Source: an uncultured Collinsella sp. (lineage in GTDB: Bacteria > Actinomycetota > Coriobacteriia > Coriobacteriales > Coriobacteriaceae). Taken from it: DNA of 10,147 nt. How positions within the stretch are numbered: position 1 is the stretch's first letter; the number at the start of each line of letters is the position of its first letter. Of the stretch, positions 1-6,636 are shown in pieces. The DNA lies in contig USHF01000043.1 of assembly GCA_900554465.1 (NCBI GenBank), positions 1-10,147 on the forward strand. The letters run 5' to 3'. Made by a program: the position numbers and the translations under genes. The notes under the pieces are model-generated. The model saw nothing but the letters and a program-made list of their open reading frames with translations, had not been told where the DNA came from and did not search any database.

Positions 1-665
1 GCCTGGGCACCTGGCACGCTGGCCGCGATTATCTCGATTTTTGCGACCACATCGCCCGCCGCGCGTGGCGCGTGGGCGACCGCGATGCCCTCGACTGGAT
101 GTGGTACCTGTGGATTGGCTTCAATTCACCCGCCAGCGGACGCCTGGTGCGTACCTTTGAGCGCGCCTATATCGCCGATAAGAGCACCTGGGTCGAGCCG
201 ATGGACCCGTACTTTACGCTTACCAAGTCGCCCTCGGTCTGCGATGATATCATGCGCGAGTTTGGCGTCGCGCCCATGGCATGCTCGCCGACCGGCCACA
301 TCATCAACGGCCACACGCCCGTTAAAACCACCAAGGGCGAGCAGCCCATCCGCGCCGAGGGCAAGCTGCTGGTCATCGATGGCGGCTTCTGCCGCGCTTA
401 CCATCCCAAGACGGGCATCGCCGGCTATACGCTCATCTCGAGCTCGCGCGGCTGCCGCCTCAAGTCGCACCGGGCCTTTACGACGGTTGCCGAGGCACTC
501 ACGCGCAACGTGGACATCGAAAGCGAGACCAACCGTTTTGACCAAGCGGACCGTCGCCGCATGGTGAGCGACACCGATACTGGCGCCAAGATCCGCAGCC
601 AAATCCAAGACCTGCGTCAGCTGCTCGATGCATATAGAAACGGTGCTATCGAGGAGCGCGCCTAG
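1..665 (+). CDS. fbp: Class III fructose-1,6-bisphosphatase, C-terminal part (5' truncated by window)
   Basis: This is the C-terminal third of a Firmicutes-type (class III) fructose-1,6-bisphosphatase, which hydrolyses fructose-1,6-bisphosphate to fructose-6-phosphate in gluconeogenesis in the cytoplasm. The frame is open from base 3 to the TAG at 663-665, giving about 220 visible residues against roughly 640-670 for the family. An internal GTG at 72 is therefore not the real start. Recognisable pieces are the WYLWIG segment (about 111-128), the metallophosphatase-type NGHTPVK (about 306-326), the VIDGGFCRAY stretch (about 372-401), KTGIAGYTLI, and the family's C-terminal DTD-GxKIRxQIxDLxxLLxAYRxG signature. 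The product is a calcineurin-like metallophosphoesterase, and the GH-T-P residues belong to its metal site. The N-terminal metal ligands lie outside the window. The gtrA-like gene that follows starts 78 bases after the stop, behind a strong RNA hairpin, so co-transcription is possible but unproven. Confidence 0.93.
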   Translation, partial: LGTWHAGRDYLDFCDHIARRAWRVGDRDALDWMWYLWIGFNSPASGRLVRTFERAYIADKSTWVEPMDPYFTLTKSPSVCDDIMREFGVAPMACSPTGHIINGHTPVKTTKGEQPIRAEGKLLVIDGGFCRAYHPKTGIAGYTLISSSRGCRLKSHRAFTTVAEALTRNVDIESETNRFDQADRRRMVSDTDTGAKIRSQIQDLRQLLDAYRNGAIEERA

Positions 666-671
666 CACCAC

Positions 672-726
672 CCGCGGGGATTGGCTAAACTTGCTGAGTT
701 TGTCATCCCCGCGGCGCTTCGGCGCC
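672..726 (+). promoter_or_regulatory. Nested stem-loop plus UUCG hairpin between fbp and the first gtrA-like gene
   Basis: A perfect 10-bp inverted repeat pairs 672-681 (CCGCGGGGAT) with 705-714 (ATCCCCGCGG). Inside it, AAACT (687-691) can pair with AGTTT (697-701). Directly after, GGCGC (713-717) and GCGCC (722-726) form a 5-bp stem closed by the stable C(UUCG)G tetraloop. The two structures share bases 713-714, so they partly exclude each other. No U-tract follows, so this is not a classical intrinsic terminator. It may be a processing or stability element, or a weak attenuator. It lies just before the ribosome-binding site of the next gene. Confidence 0.5.
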
Positions 727-743
727 AGCTTAAGGCAGGTACC

Positions 744-1139
744 ATGCAAAAGCTCCTTGCGCAGATCATGAAATTTGGCGTCGTCGGTGTCATTGCCACG
801 GTTATCGACTTTGGCATTATGAATCTGCTCCACTACGGTCTGGGCCTCAACATCCTAATCGCCAACACCAGCGGCTTTATCATCTCACTCATCTTTAACT
901 ACCTCGCAAGCATGAAGTACGTGTTTGCGCACAAGGAAGGCATGAGCCGCCGCCGCGAGTTCATCATCTTTGTCGTGCTGTCCGTGATCGGTTTGGTGCT
1001 CAACGACGGCATCGTGCTGGCGCTCAACGCCGGCCTGGGACTCGAGGCCAATATCGCCAAGATCTGCGCCACCGCGCTTGTCATGGTCTACAACTTTGTG
1101 ACTCGAAAAATCTTCCTGGAGGGCGACGAGACAAAATAG
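744..1139 (+). CDS. GtrA-family small polytopic membrane protein (paralog 1)
   Basis: A 131-residue protein of the GtrA family (PF04138). Studied members are four-helix membrane proteins thought to flip polyprenyl-phosphate-linked sugars for glycosylation of cell-surface polymers; the substrate here is unknown. Four hydrophobic segments are visible at about residues 9-30, 36-58, 72-97 and 101-121. Family landmarks are KFGVVGVIATVIDFG at the N terminus, the FNYLASMKYVF loop after helix 2, the REF before helix 3 and YNFVTRKIF near the end. I chose ATG 744 because AAGG (732-735) lies 8 bases upstream and the family motif begins right after it. A TTG at 681 would add 21 residues but sits inside the hairpin stem and lacks a spaced ribosome-binding site. 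A second GtrA gene follows after 219 bases, sharing NYxxSMKYVFxHxEGMSRxREF and LSVIGLxLND. Confidence 0.88.
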   Translation: MQKLLAQIMKFGVVGVIATVIDFGIMNLLHYGLGLNILIANTSGFIISLIFNYLASMKYVFAHKEGMSRRREFIIFVVLSVIGLVLNDGIVLALNAGLGLEANIAKICATALVMVYNFVTRKIFLEGDETK

Positions 1140-1160
1140 CTCGAAACCCCTGCAGCATTA

Positions 1161-1210
1161 CGGCGCCCACGGACGACGCGCACTCAGCGCAGTATCGTCC
1201 GTGGGTGTCG
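1161..1210 (+). terminator. Long stem-loop after the first gtrA-like gene, possible terminator
   Basis: Bases 1161-1176 and 1195-1210 form a 16-bp stem containing two G-U pairs on the plus-strand RNA. Its core is a perfect 11-bp repeat (CCCACGGACGA / TCGTCCGTGGG). The loop itself contains GCGC-ACTCA-GCGC. The stem starts 22 bases after the stop codon. Only a weak T-containing stretch (CTCGTTTACG) follows, so termination efficiency is uncertain. It could also be a processing site or a bidirectional element. Confidence 0.5.
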
Positions 1211-1220
1211 CTCGTTTACG

Positions 1221-1300
1221 GGCAAATATTTTACGTTTGCGGATTAGCTCTTGAAAATTTGGCGAGTTCATATAGTTATTGGCAAAGACCTTACGTTTCC
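1221..1300. repeat. Two direct repeats 60 bp apart in the leader of the second gtrA-like gene
   Basis: GGCAAANNNNTTACGTTT occurs at 1221-1238 and again at 1281-1298. Over 20-base units (1221-1240 and 1281-1300), 16 of 20 positions are identical. The units lie exactly 60 bases apart in an AT-rich gap of about 150 bp between the preceding stem-loop and the GTG start at 1359. The first unit also contains a short inverted repeat, GCAAA (1222-1226) with TTTGC (1236-1240). Repeated units at a whole number of helical turns could be binding sites for a regulator, but this is an inference. A possible -35-like TTGAAA lies between them at 1251, without a convincing -10. Confidence 0.45.
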
Positions 1301-1358
1301 CTTGTAAAAGCTCTAAAGTATCCTCTGCTCGATTCATCAACGCATTGGATGTGATTAC

Positions 1359-1766
1359 GTGCGCAAGGCGCTGGCACAACCTCATACCAAGCAGTTCCTC
1401 AAGTTTGCTGTCGTGGGTCTTATCTCCTTTGGCATCGACTGGGGCATGCTCATTGCGCTCGTCGAGCTGTTCCACCTCGACTTTTTGATGAGCACCACGG
1501 TTTCGTTTATCACGTCCGTCGTGGTCAACTACTGGCTCAGCATGAAGTACGTGTTCGACCACCGCGAAGGCATGAGCCGCAAGCGTGAGTTCACGATCTT
1601 CACCATCCTGTCGGTGATCGGCCTGGGCCTCAACGACCTGTATATGTTTGTGGGCGTCACGTTTTTGAGCATCGGCTACCAAGCCATGAAGGCCATCGCC
1701 ACGTTCCTCGTCACCTGGTACAACTACTTCAGCCGCCGCTTCTTCCTCGAGGGCGCACGGTCATAG
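1359..1766 (+). CDS. GtrA-family small polytopic membrane protein (paralog 2)
   Basis: A 135-residue GtrA-family (PF04138) membrane protein, paralogous to the gene just upstream. The probable role is polyprenyl-phosphate-sugar flipping or a similar envelope-glycan function at the cytoplasmic membrane; the substrate cannot be read from the sequence. Hydrophobic segments lie at about residues 14-38, 42-64, 78-104 and 106-125. The signature pieces are FLKFAVVGLISFGIDWG, NYWLSMKYVFDHREGMSRKREF, LSVIGLGLND and WYNYFSRRFFLEG. The GTG start at 1359 is the only usable start before the family motif; its ribosome-binding site (GGAT, 1347-1350) is weak. The leader carries two direct repeats and may hold its own promoter. 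A strong intrinsic terminator follows 27 bases after the stop. No glycosyltransferase partner is visible in the window. Confidence 0.88.
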   Translation: MRKALAQPHTKQFLKFAVVGLISFGIDWGMLIALVELFHLDFLMSTTVSFITSVVVNYWLSMKYVFDHREGMSRKREFTIFTILSVIGLGLNDLYMFVGVTFLSIGYQAMKAIATFLVTWYNYFSRRFFLEGARS

Positions 1767-1792
1767 TCGATTCACTATTTGCTTGAATGTAT

Positions 1793-1830
1793 AACCGGTT
1801 GGAATTCCCATTCCAACCGGTTTTTTGTTT
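1793..1830 (+). terminator. Strong intrinsic terminator after the gtrA-like pair
   Basis: A perfect 13-bp stem pairs 1793-1805 (AACCGGTTGGAAT) with 1810-1822 (ATTCCAACCGGTT). The loop is TCCC (1806-1809), and a T-run follows (1821-1826, then GTTT). It starts 27 bases after the stop of the second gtrA-like gene and is a textbook rho-independent terminator on the plus strand. Confidence 0.93.
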
Positions 1831-1865
1831 GCCGAGAGACCCGGCGACCCAGTCCCATTCGCACG

Positions 1866-1903
1866 AAAAACGGGCGGCCCGGATGTTTGTCCGAACCGCC
1901 CGT
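1866..1903 (-). terminator. Intrinsic terminator of the DUF4430 operon
   Basis: Read on the minus strand, ACGGGCGG (1903-1896) pairs with CCGCCCGT (1877-1870). There is a 2x2 internal loop, then an inner 4-bp CGGA/TCCG stem and a 6-base loop. A run of five U follows (1870-1866). It lies 22 bases downstream of the stop of the minus-strand gene ending at 1926 and faces the plus-strand terminator, insulating the two convergent units. Confidence 0.9.
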
Positions 1904-1925
1904 CTGGCGCGCTATGTCGAGGCCT

Positions 1926-2774
1926 CTAGCCCGTTACGTAATACCAAACGACGTTGTCGCCATTGGAGAGAACGTAGTTACTGCAGGCCGTCATGGGCGT
2001 TGTGCCGTTGACGGAGTACATCCAGCCGCTCGTGCCGCCGTACTGTTTCTCGGCCAAACCACCAATCGCAGAAACATACGTGCCGTACGATGAGCCGTGT
2101 GCGTTGACAGAAAGGCCCAGCGCGCACAGGGCATCGTAAACGGTGGCGCCTTCGTTAAAGGTAAAGGTGCCGCCAGAGGACACGGGATTGCCCACAGCGC
2201 TCGATGTGACCGAAACCGTCACCGTAACGTAGTTGGACTCCTGTGAGCCGCTTTGGCTGCCCGAGGAGGCGTTTCCACCATTAGAGGATGAGGCTCCATC
2301 AGACGACTGGCCACCGCCCGAAGAAGCACCGCCAGACGCATTGGAAGTATCACCGGCTCCCGTATTTTGGGCAGCGGATTTATCGCCAGACTTCTTGCCG
2401 CCCCGGTCCTCGGACTTCTTGCTATCCGAGTTTTTGTCCGATTCCTTGTTTGAAGACTCGGAATCCTTGGAACTGGCCTCGCCCGAAGTCGTAGTCGTAG
2501 TCGAGCCAAACCCCTTGGTGTCCTTGGCGACGACGCTCTCCCCCGTCACGGTCTGAACGATCCAGTCAATGGACCAGGCGCCGCTCTCGGAAGGATGGAC
2601 GAAGCCCAGCGAGACGACGATCAGAATGGTGCACGCGGCAGCAAGAACGCCAAGGAGCGCCTTGCGACGAGAGGCGGACGCCGCCGAAGCGGCGCCCTGT
2701 TGCTTTGCATCGTCGAACTGAATGAACGAGGAATCTGGTTGCTTGGGGTCAGCGTCCTTGGATTTATTGGACAC
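1926..2774 (-). CDS. Membrane-anchored DUF4430 (transcobalamin-like C-terminal) domain protein
   Basis: A 282-residue membrane-anchored surface protein. Order of parts: a charged cytoplasmic N terminus (1-37); one transmembrane helix (about 38-59, following SRRKALLGVL); a Ser/Thr/Lys/Asp/Gly-rich wall-spanning linker (about 91-181); and a C-terminal DUF4430 module (about 182-282; PF14478, related to the C-terminal domain of transcobalamin and intrinsic factor). The module contains TFNEGATVYDALCALG, YVSAIGGL, GGTSGWMYSVNG and LSNGDNVVWYYV, plus two cysteines (217, 264). I chose GTG 2774 because AGGTGA, a perfect match to the 16S tail, lies 5 bases upstream and overlaps the preceding TAG stop. 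GTG 2783 is possible but lacks a ribosome-binding site. Overlap of that site with the upstream stop implies translational coupling. With the cobalamin riboswitch at the operon front, a corrinoid-binding role is the best inference. No catalytic motif is visible. Confidence 0.87.
   Translation of the reverse strand: MSNKSKDADPKQPDSSFIQFDDAKQQGAASAASASRRKALLGVLAAACTILIVVSLGFVHPSESGAWSIDWIVQTVTGESVVAKDTKGFGSTTTTTSGEASSKDSESSNKESDKNSDSKKSEDRGGKKSGDKSAAQNTGAGDTSNASGGASSGGGQSSDGASSSNGGNASSGSQSGSQESNYVTVTVSVTSSAVGNPVSSGGTFTFNEGATVYDALCALGLSVNAHGSSYGTYVSAIGGLAEKQYGGTSGWMYSVNGTTPMTACSNYVLSNGDNVVWYYVTG
2232..2504 (-). repeat. Low-complexity Ser/Lys/Asp/Gly linker in the small DUF4430 protein
   Basis: Residues 91-181 of the 282-residue protein are almost entirely S, T, K, D, E, G, N, A and Q. 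They begin with a charged Ser-Lys-Asp part and end in a Gly-Ser-Asn part. This resembles a flexible stalk that carries the distal domain through the cell wall. Its composition matches the stalk of the larger neighbour, suggesting a shared origin or function. Confidence 0.8.
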
Positions 2775-2783
2775 AACCCTCAC

Positions 2784-5700
2784 CTACCGACGTTTGGTGA
2801 ACACGAACACGCCGACGATGGCGAGACCGATGACGCCGGCGGCAACGCCAACAATGGCGAGCGGGTTGGTGCCAGTCTCCTGCTCGGAAGCACTAGAGGA
2901 CTTCTTAGCAGTGGTCGTAGAAGCAGCACCCGTATCGGACTTGGAATCGGACTTCTTGTCGGACTTCTTGTCGGACTTGCTGTCCTTCTTGTCAGACTTC
3001 TTCTCGTCCTTCTTATCGGACTTATCGGAGTCCTTCTTGTCGGACTTGTTGTCCTTGGTCTCGGTCTTGGTCGACACCGTCGTCTTGGTCACCGGCTTCT
3101 TGCCCGGGGCAATAGCGCCGCCCTTCGAGCCGGAGCCAGAACCCGCGCCAGCGCCAGTGCCGGAACCAGTACCGGTACCAGAACCGCCGCCGCCATTCGA
3201 ACCAGCGCCGCCATCACCGCCAGGGTTAACGGCATTCTTGGTCCACTTGGCATACAGCGTCAGATCGGCCGTCACCGGCGTGCTAAAGTCATACGCCTGC
3301 GTACAAGCCTCATCGGTATACCAACCGCCGAAAGTGTAGCCATCGCGCGTCGGATCGGCCGGCTTGACCAGCTTGCCATCGGCCGTAGCAACAAACTTAG
3401 TGTCGCAAGCAGACCCGCCGTTGGAGTTAAAGGCAACCGTCCAAGACTCGACAGCTCCAAGTTTAAACAGCGTGCCCGAATCATTAATGTAGTAGAGATT
3501 GCCAGAAGCATCGGCAATGACCGGAGAGTCACAGTACTGGTAATGACCAGCCGCATCATAAATCTGCGTCGCCTCTGCATCGCCGAGCGTATAGCGATAC
3601 ACGCCACCACCAGCAGAGTAGTTGACGTAATCCTTGCTATCCGCGCTGTTAACGGTGAAGTACACATAGGTCTTGCCGCCCTGAACACTCACCAGCGGAG
3701 TAGCAGCAATACCGTTGAGGCCAGCCGGCAGCGCCTTGCCGTCGGCAGCAGCGACCATCGTGGTCTTACCCGTCTTCAGGTTATAGAGAACCAGAGCAGA
3801 GCCAGTAGCCGTCTGTCCGCCGACAATCAGATTGTCACCAGACACCGCAGGGGCGCTCAGATTATTCGTAAGGCCCAGATCAACCGTCTTCTGTTCACTC
3901 AGCACGCCCTTCGCCGAAAGCGAAATCACATGGAGCTTTCCGTCGTGCGTCATCTGATAGAAGGTCGAACCATTGGACGGATCGGCAATGCAATCGGCAT
4001 TTGCGACAGCGCCGAGCTTCATGGTCGAAACGACATCGCCCGTCGTCTTATCAATGCACTTAAGCGTACCCGCGCTCGTAGGAACGATGGCATACTTATC
4101 CGTCAAAGCCGCACCAGTCCAGTAATAGCCCTCGGCAGGGTCGATGTTCTGCCAAGAAACTTCGCCCGTGGCAATCTTAATGCGCGCAAAGGAGCCGTTG
4201 CCGTAGGTCGCGTTGTAATTCTCGTCATACGAAATATCGACCGAGCCTACATAGACGTACTCGCCGTCCGAAACGACGGTGCAGGAGCTCTGCGTCAAGT
4301 CCGTCAAACCAGGCGTCAGCCACTTGCAGATCAGCTTGTCTGCAGTAATCGCCTGGACCGCACCGCCGTTGAGCGGAACGATGATAAGGCCATTGGTATA
4401 GATCGGACGAGAGGTATAGCTCACCTTGGAGGCAAGCGGCGCAGAGGCAACCTTTTTGCCCGTGGACGAATCGATCTTGATGAGCTCGTTCTCGGTCGCG
4501 ATGTACACAAAGCCGTTGGCGATGACAGGTTCGCTGCAGTTGGCATACTGCTGACCAGACTCGGCCTTCCAATCGAAGGCCCACTTAAGACCGGCGGCCT
4601 GCGCAGGCGTCTTGGCATCCGTTACGGTCGAACCGTTGCCACTGTTGCCGTAGCCGGCCCACTCGGCATCCCAATCAGGAGTCGTCGCACTCGGGTCCAC
4701 GACAACCTTGTCGGGATCGGGCATGGGCGAATCGTCGGTGGTATAGGCAAGCGTGACCTTATCGCCGCTCTTGAGCGTAATCTGATTGGCGCAGAGTAAG
4801 GAGGGCTCTCCATTGATATACAGGTGCCAATATTTATTGGTCGCAGCATCATAACCGTACGACTTGTCTTCGAACGGCGATTTGATGGAATTGAGGAACC
4901 AGTACTCGCCACTCTGGGAGCCGTTGTACGTAACGCCCTTGGCCTTCAGAACCGTCTCAATAAGGTTCTGGGCAGTAGAGCCTTCAGGCAAAGAAACACT
5001 GCTTGCCGAGCCCCAGCGAGTATTGTTGCCGTTGACATCGGGACCGATAACATCGGCGGATCCAAGCACCTGACCGGGGAGGGCATCGGCGTCAGCACCA
5101 TACATAAAGGTGACGGCGTCACCCTCCTGGAGCTTGTAGGCACCGGCGCCAACGTCGGCGAACTTGCCATTTACGTAGAAGCGCCAATAGCTCTTGGTCG
5201 CAGCATCCCAGCCATAGGACTTACTGTCGAACGGCGAAGTAATACCGTTGAGGAACCAGCCCCAAGACGATTCGCTAGCATCGAGCTTAAGGCCGGTCTG
5301 CTCAAGGAGATCCTTGGCAGTAGAGCCCGCCTTGAGACTCGTCTGACCCGTCGAAGCCCAAACCTGCTGCTTGCCGTCCTTGTCCTTACCGAGAACCTGA
5401 ACAGAAGCATGGACAGAATCGGACGGCAACTGGTCGCCCCAGCCACCGTAGAACCACGTGACGGTATCGCCGGCATGGATGGTGACATTGTCCGCCGTAT
5501 AGTCACTCGACTTGCCGTTGATAAACAGCTGCCAATAGGTCGAATAATCTTGGGGCGTACCCAGCTCAACACCGTTGTACTTAAGGCTCAGAATGAAGGA
5601 GCCCGCAGCAACGGCGTCAATATCATTCGCCTCGAGCGCGACCTTCGTAAGGTCAAGTGCGCTCGAGCCGGACGTCACCACATACTGCGCGTTATCGACC

Positions 5701-6563
5701 CAAGTCTGAGTCTTGCCCTGGGCATCGCGACCAATGACGGTCACATTTGCGGCAACCTGGTCCTTAACGACAGGGGACGAGCTACCAGCCGTATAGGCAA
5801 ACTCAATCTTCTGCCCCTGGGTGAGCTTGACGCTGCTCGCGCCAACCGAGGAAGACGCGCCGTCGACGAACAGCTGCCAGAAGGCATAAGTCGTCGGATC
5901 GTAGGCAAGCGTGCGGCCATCGCTCGGAGATGTGATGCTTTCGAGGTAGAAACCGTATGCCGTGTTCGGTTCGTACTTCGCCTTGAGGCCCATCTTCTCC
6001 TGCAGCTTAATGAAGGCATCCGCAGCCGTCGCGCCCTCGTCGAGCTTGAGCTGCGTAGGTGCCACCCAGGTCTGAGCCTTGCCGTCAGCATCGGTGCCGA
6101 TAATCGAGAACGAGACCTCGACCTGCTTCTTGGCGACATCGCCGGTTTCTGTCGGGTTCTCTGTCTGAACGGCAGCCGCGGCGGCAGATCCCGCTTGGCC
6201 AGCGGATGCCGTCGAAGACTGCTCGCTCGTGGCAGGGCTCTCCCCCGTCGCCGAGCCTTCGCCGCCAGTTGCTGCCTCTGTTATGGCTGCACTAGCTGCA
6301 GGCGCGCCCTCGGAATCCGAAACCTCGGCGCCGCTCTGCTCAGCGGTACCGCCCGCAAGCGCTGCGTCCTCGCCCGGCGTCGCAGCCTGAGCCACAGCCT
6401 CGGCAATGCCCTCGGCGCCCTCGGCCCAAAGTTGCGCCGGCGTGGTGCCAAAAGCCATGGCAAAAGCCAGGAACGCCACCAGACCGCGCTTGGCTACGCC
6501 ACGGGCAATCGCTCCATGGCGACGCCACGAGGCGCGCTGGCACTCGTCCTCAAACATATCCAT
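2784..6563 (-). CDS. Large surface protein with four DUF4430 modules, PQQ-type beta-propeller, InlB-type repeat and C-terminal anchor
   Basis: A 1259-residue secreted, anchored protein. Order of parts: signal peptide (1-48; RGVAKRGLVAFLAFAMAFG then AQLWA); Ala/Ser/Glu-rich spacer (50-145); four DUF4430 modules at about 147-260, 272-374, 385-490 and 502-610; a PQQ-like beta-propeller (about 655-1040, with repeated short strands such as GFVYIATENELIKIDSSTGK); an InlB B-type repeat (1042-1108, GYTFGGWYTD then LYAKW); a Gly-rich linker (1114-1148); an SDKK-rich stalk (1171-1210); and a final helix (1233-1255) ending TKRR. The tail resembles a sortase signal, but the motif is EQETG rather than LPxTG. 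I chose ATG 6563 because AGGAG lies 4 bases upstream and AGG-AGA codons just before look like leader. ATG 6644 is an alternative start adding 27 residues. A cobalamin riboswitch precedes the gene, so corrinoid binding at the cell surface is the likely role (inference). The propeller's function is unknown. Confidence 0.9.
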   Translation of the reverse strand: MDMFEDECQRASWRRHGAIARGVAKRGLVAFLAFAMAFGTTPAQLWAEGAEGIAEAVAQAATPGEDAALAGGTAEQSGAEVSDSEGAPAASAAITEAATGGEGSATGESPATSEQSSTASAGQAGSAAAAAVQTENPTETGDVAKKQVEVSFSIIGTDADGKAQTWVAPTQLKLDEGATAADAFIKLQEKMGLKAKYEPNTAYGFYLESITSPSDGRTLAYDPTTYAFWQLFVDGASSSVGASSVKLTQGQKIEFAYTAGSSSPVVKDQVAANVTVIGRDAQGKTQTWVDNAQYVVTSGSSALDLTKVALEANDIDAVAAGSFILSLKYNGVELGTPQDYSTYWQLFINGKSSDYTADNVTIHAGDTVTWFYGGWGDQLPSDSVHASVQVLGKDKDGKQQVWASTGQTSLKAGSTAKDLLEQTGLKLDASESSWGWFLNGITSPFDSKSYGWDAATKSYWRFYVNGKFADVGAGAYKLQEGDAVTFMYGADADALPGQVLGSADVIGPDVNGNNTRWGSASSVSLPEGSTAQNLIETVLKAKGVTYNGSQSGEYWFLNSIKSPFEDKSYGYDAATNKYWHLYINGEPSLLCANQITLKSGDKVTLAYTTDDSPMPDPDKVVVDPSATTPDWDAEWAGYGNSGNGSTVTDAKTPAQAAGLKWAFDWKAESGQQYANCSEPVIANGFVYIATENELIKIDSSTGKKVASAPLASKVSYTSRPIYTNGLIIVPLNGGAVQAITADKLICKWLTPGLTDLTQSSCTVVSDGEYVYVGSVDISYDENYNATYGNGSFARIKIATGEVSWQNIDPAEGYYWTGAALTDKYAIVPTSAGTLKCIDKTTGDVVSTMKLGAVANADCIADPSNGSTFYQMTHDGKLHVISLSAKGVLSEQKTVDLGLTNNLSAPAVSGDNLIVGGQTATGSALVLYNLKTGKTTMVAAADGKALPAGLNGIAATPLVSVQGGKTYVYFTVNSADSKDYVNYSAGGGVYRYTLGDAEATQIYDAAGHYQYCDSPVIADASGNLYYINDSGTLFKLGAVESWTVAFNSNGGSACDTKFVATADGKLVKPADPTRDGYTFGGWYTDEACTQAYDFSTPVTADLTLYAKWTKNAVNPGGDGGAGSNGGGGSGTGTGSGTGAGAGSGSGSKGGAIAPGKKPVTKTTVSTKTETKDNKSDKKDSDKSDKKDEKKSDKKDSKSDKKSDKKSDSKSDTGAASTTTAKKSSSASEQETGTNPLAIVGVAAGVIGLAIVGVFVFTKRR
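2934..3053 (-). repeat. SDKK-rich repetitive stalk region
   Basis: Residues 1171-1210 of the large surface protein repeat S-D-K-K and K-D-S units. At DNA level this gives many near-copies of a GACTTCTTGTCG-like word on the plus strand. It is a wall-spanning charged stalk between the Gly-rich linker and the C-terminal helix. Copy number in such tracts can vary between strains and is prone to assembly error. Confidence 0.8.
4734..5411 (-). repeat. In-register 357-bp repeat of DUF4430 modules 3 and 4
   Basis: Modules 3 and 4 of the large surface protein still share DNA words at one fixed offset. The 14-base word at 5194-5207 recurs at 4837-4850, and the 12-base word at 5248-5259 recurs at 4891-4902, both 357 bp apart. 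Their proteins share SPFxxKSYGxDAATxxYW followed by YxNG. Modules 1 and 2 (about 5784-6125 and 5442-5750) are more divergent. Confidence 0.75.
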
Positions 6564-6636
6564 TTGTCTCCTATTGTCTGAACTTGGAGCATTGCCCAGC
6601 GGCTGCCCCACGTCATCGCGCACATTGCGCTCGAGT

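Noticed and set aside
681..743. N-terminal extension of the first gtrA-like gene from TTG 681
   Set aside because: The start is inside a hairpin stem, has no properly spaced ribosome-binding site, and the extension falls outside the family domain. ATG 744 has AAGG at 8 bases.
126..833. Minus-strand open frame of 235 codons over fbp
   Set aside because: The opposite strand encodes the unmistakable class III fructose-bisphosphatase; this frame has no family features.
1158..1682. Minus-strand open frame of 174 codons over the second gtrA-like gene
   Set aside because: It overlaps a clear GtrA-family gene and crosses its leader; the composition is unlike a real protein.
2620..2660. Lipobox-like AAAC in the small DUF4430 protein (C48)
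   Set aside because: The preceding n-region is too long and the -3 residue is Ala. An N-terminal membrane anchor fits better.
2934..3053. CRISPR-like regularity in the GACTTCTTGTCG words
   Set aside because: The words are short, irregular and in frame, encoding S-D-K-K units; there are no spacers.
2595..4799. Long plus-strand open frame of 734 codons
   Set aside because: It is antisense to the large DUF4430 protein, has Arg/Ala-rich composition without any domain, and owes its length to codon bias of the real minus-strand gene.
4824..6581. Plus-strand open frame of 585 codons
   Set aside because: Antisense shadow of the DUF4430 modules and signal region; no recognisable fold and no ribosome-binding site.
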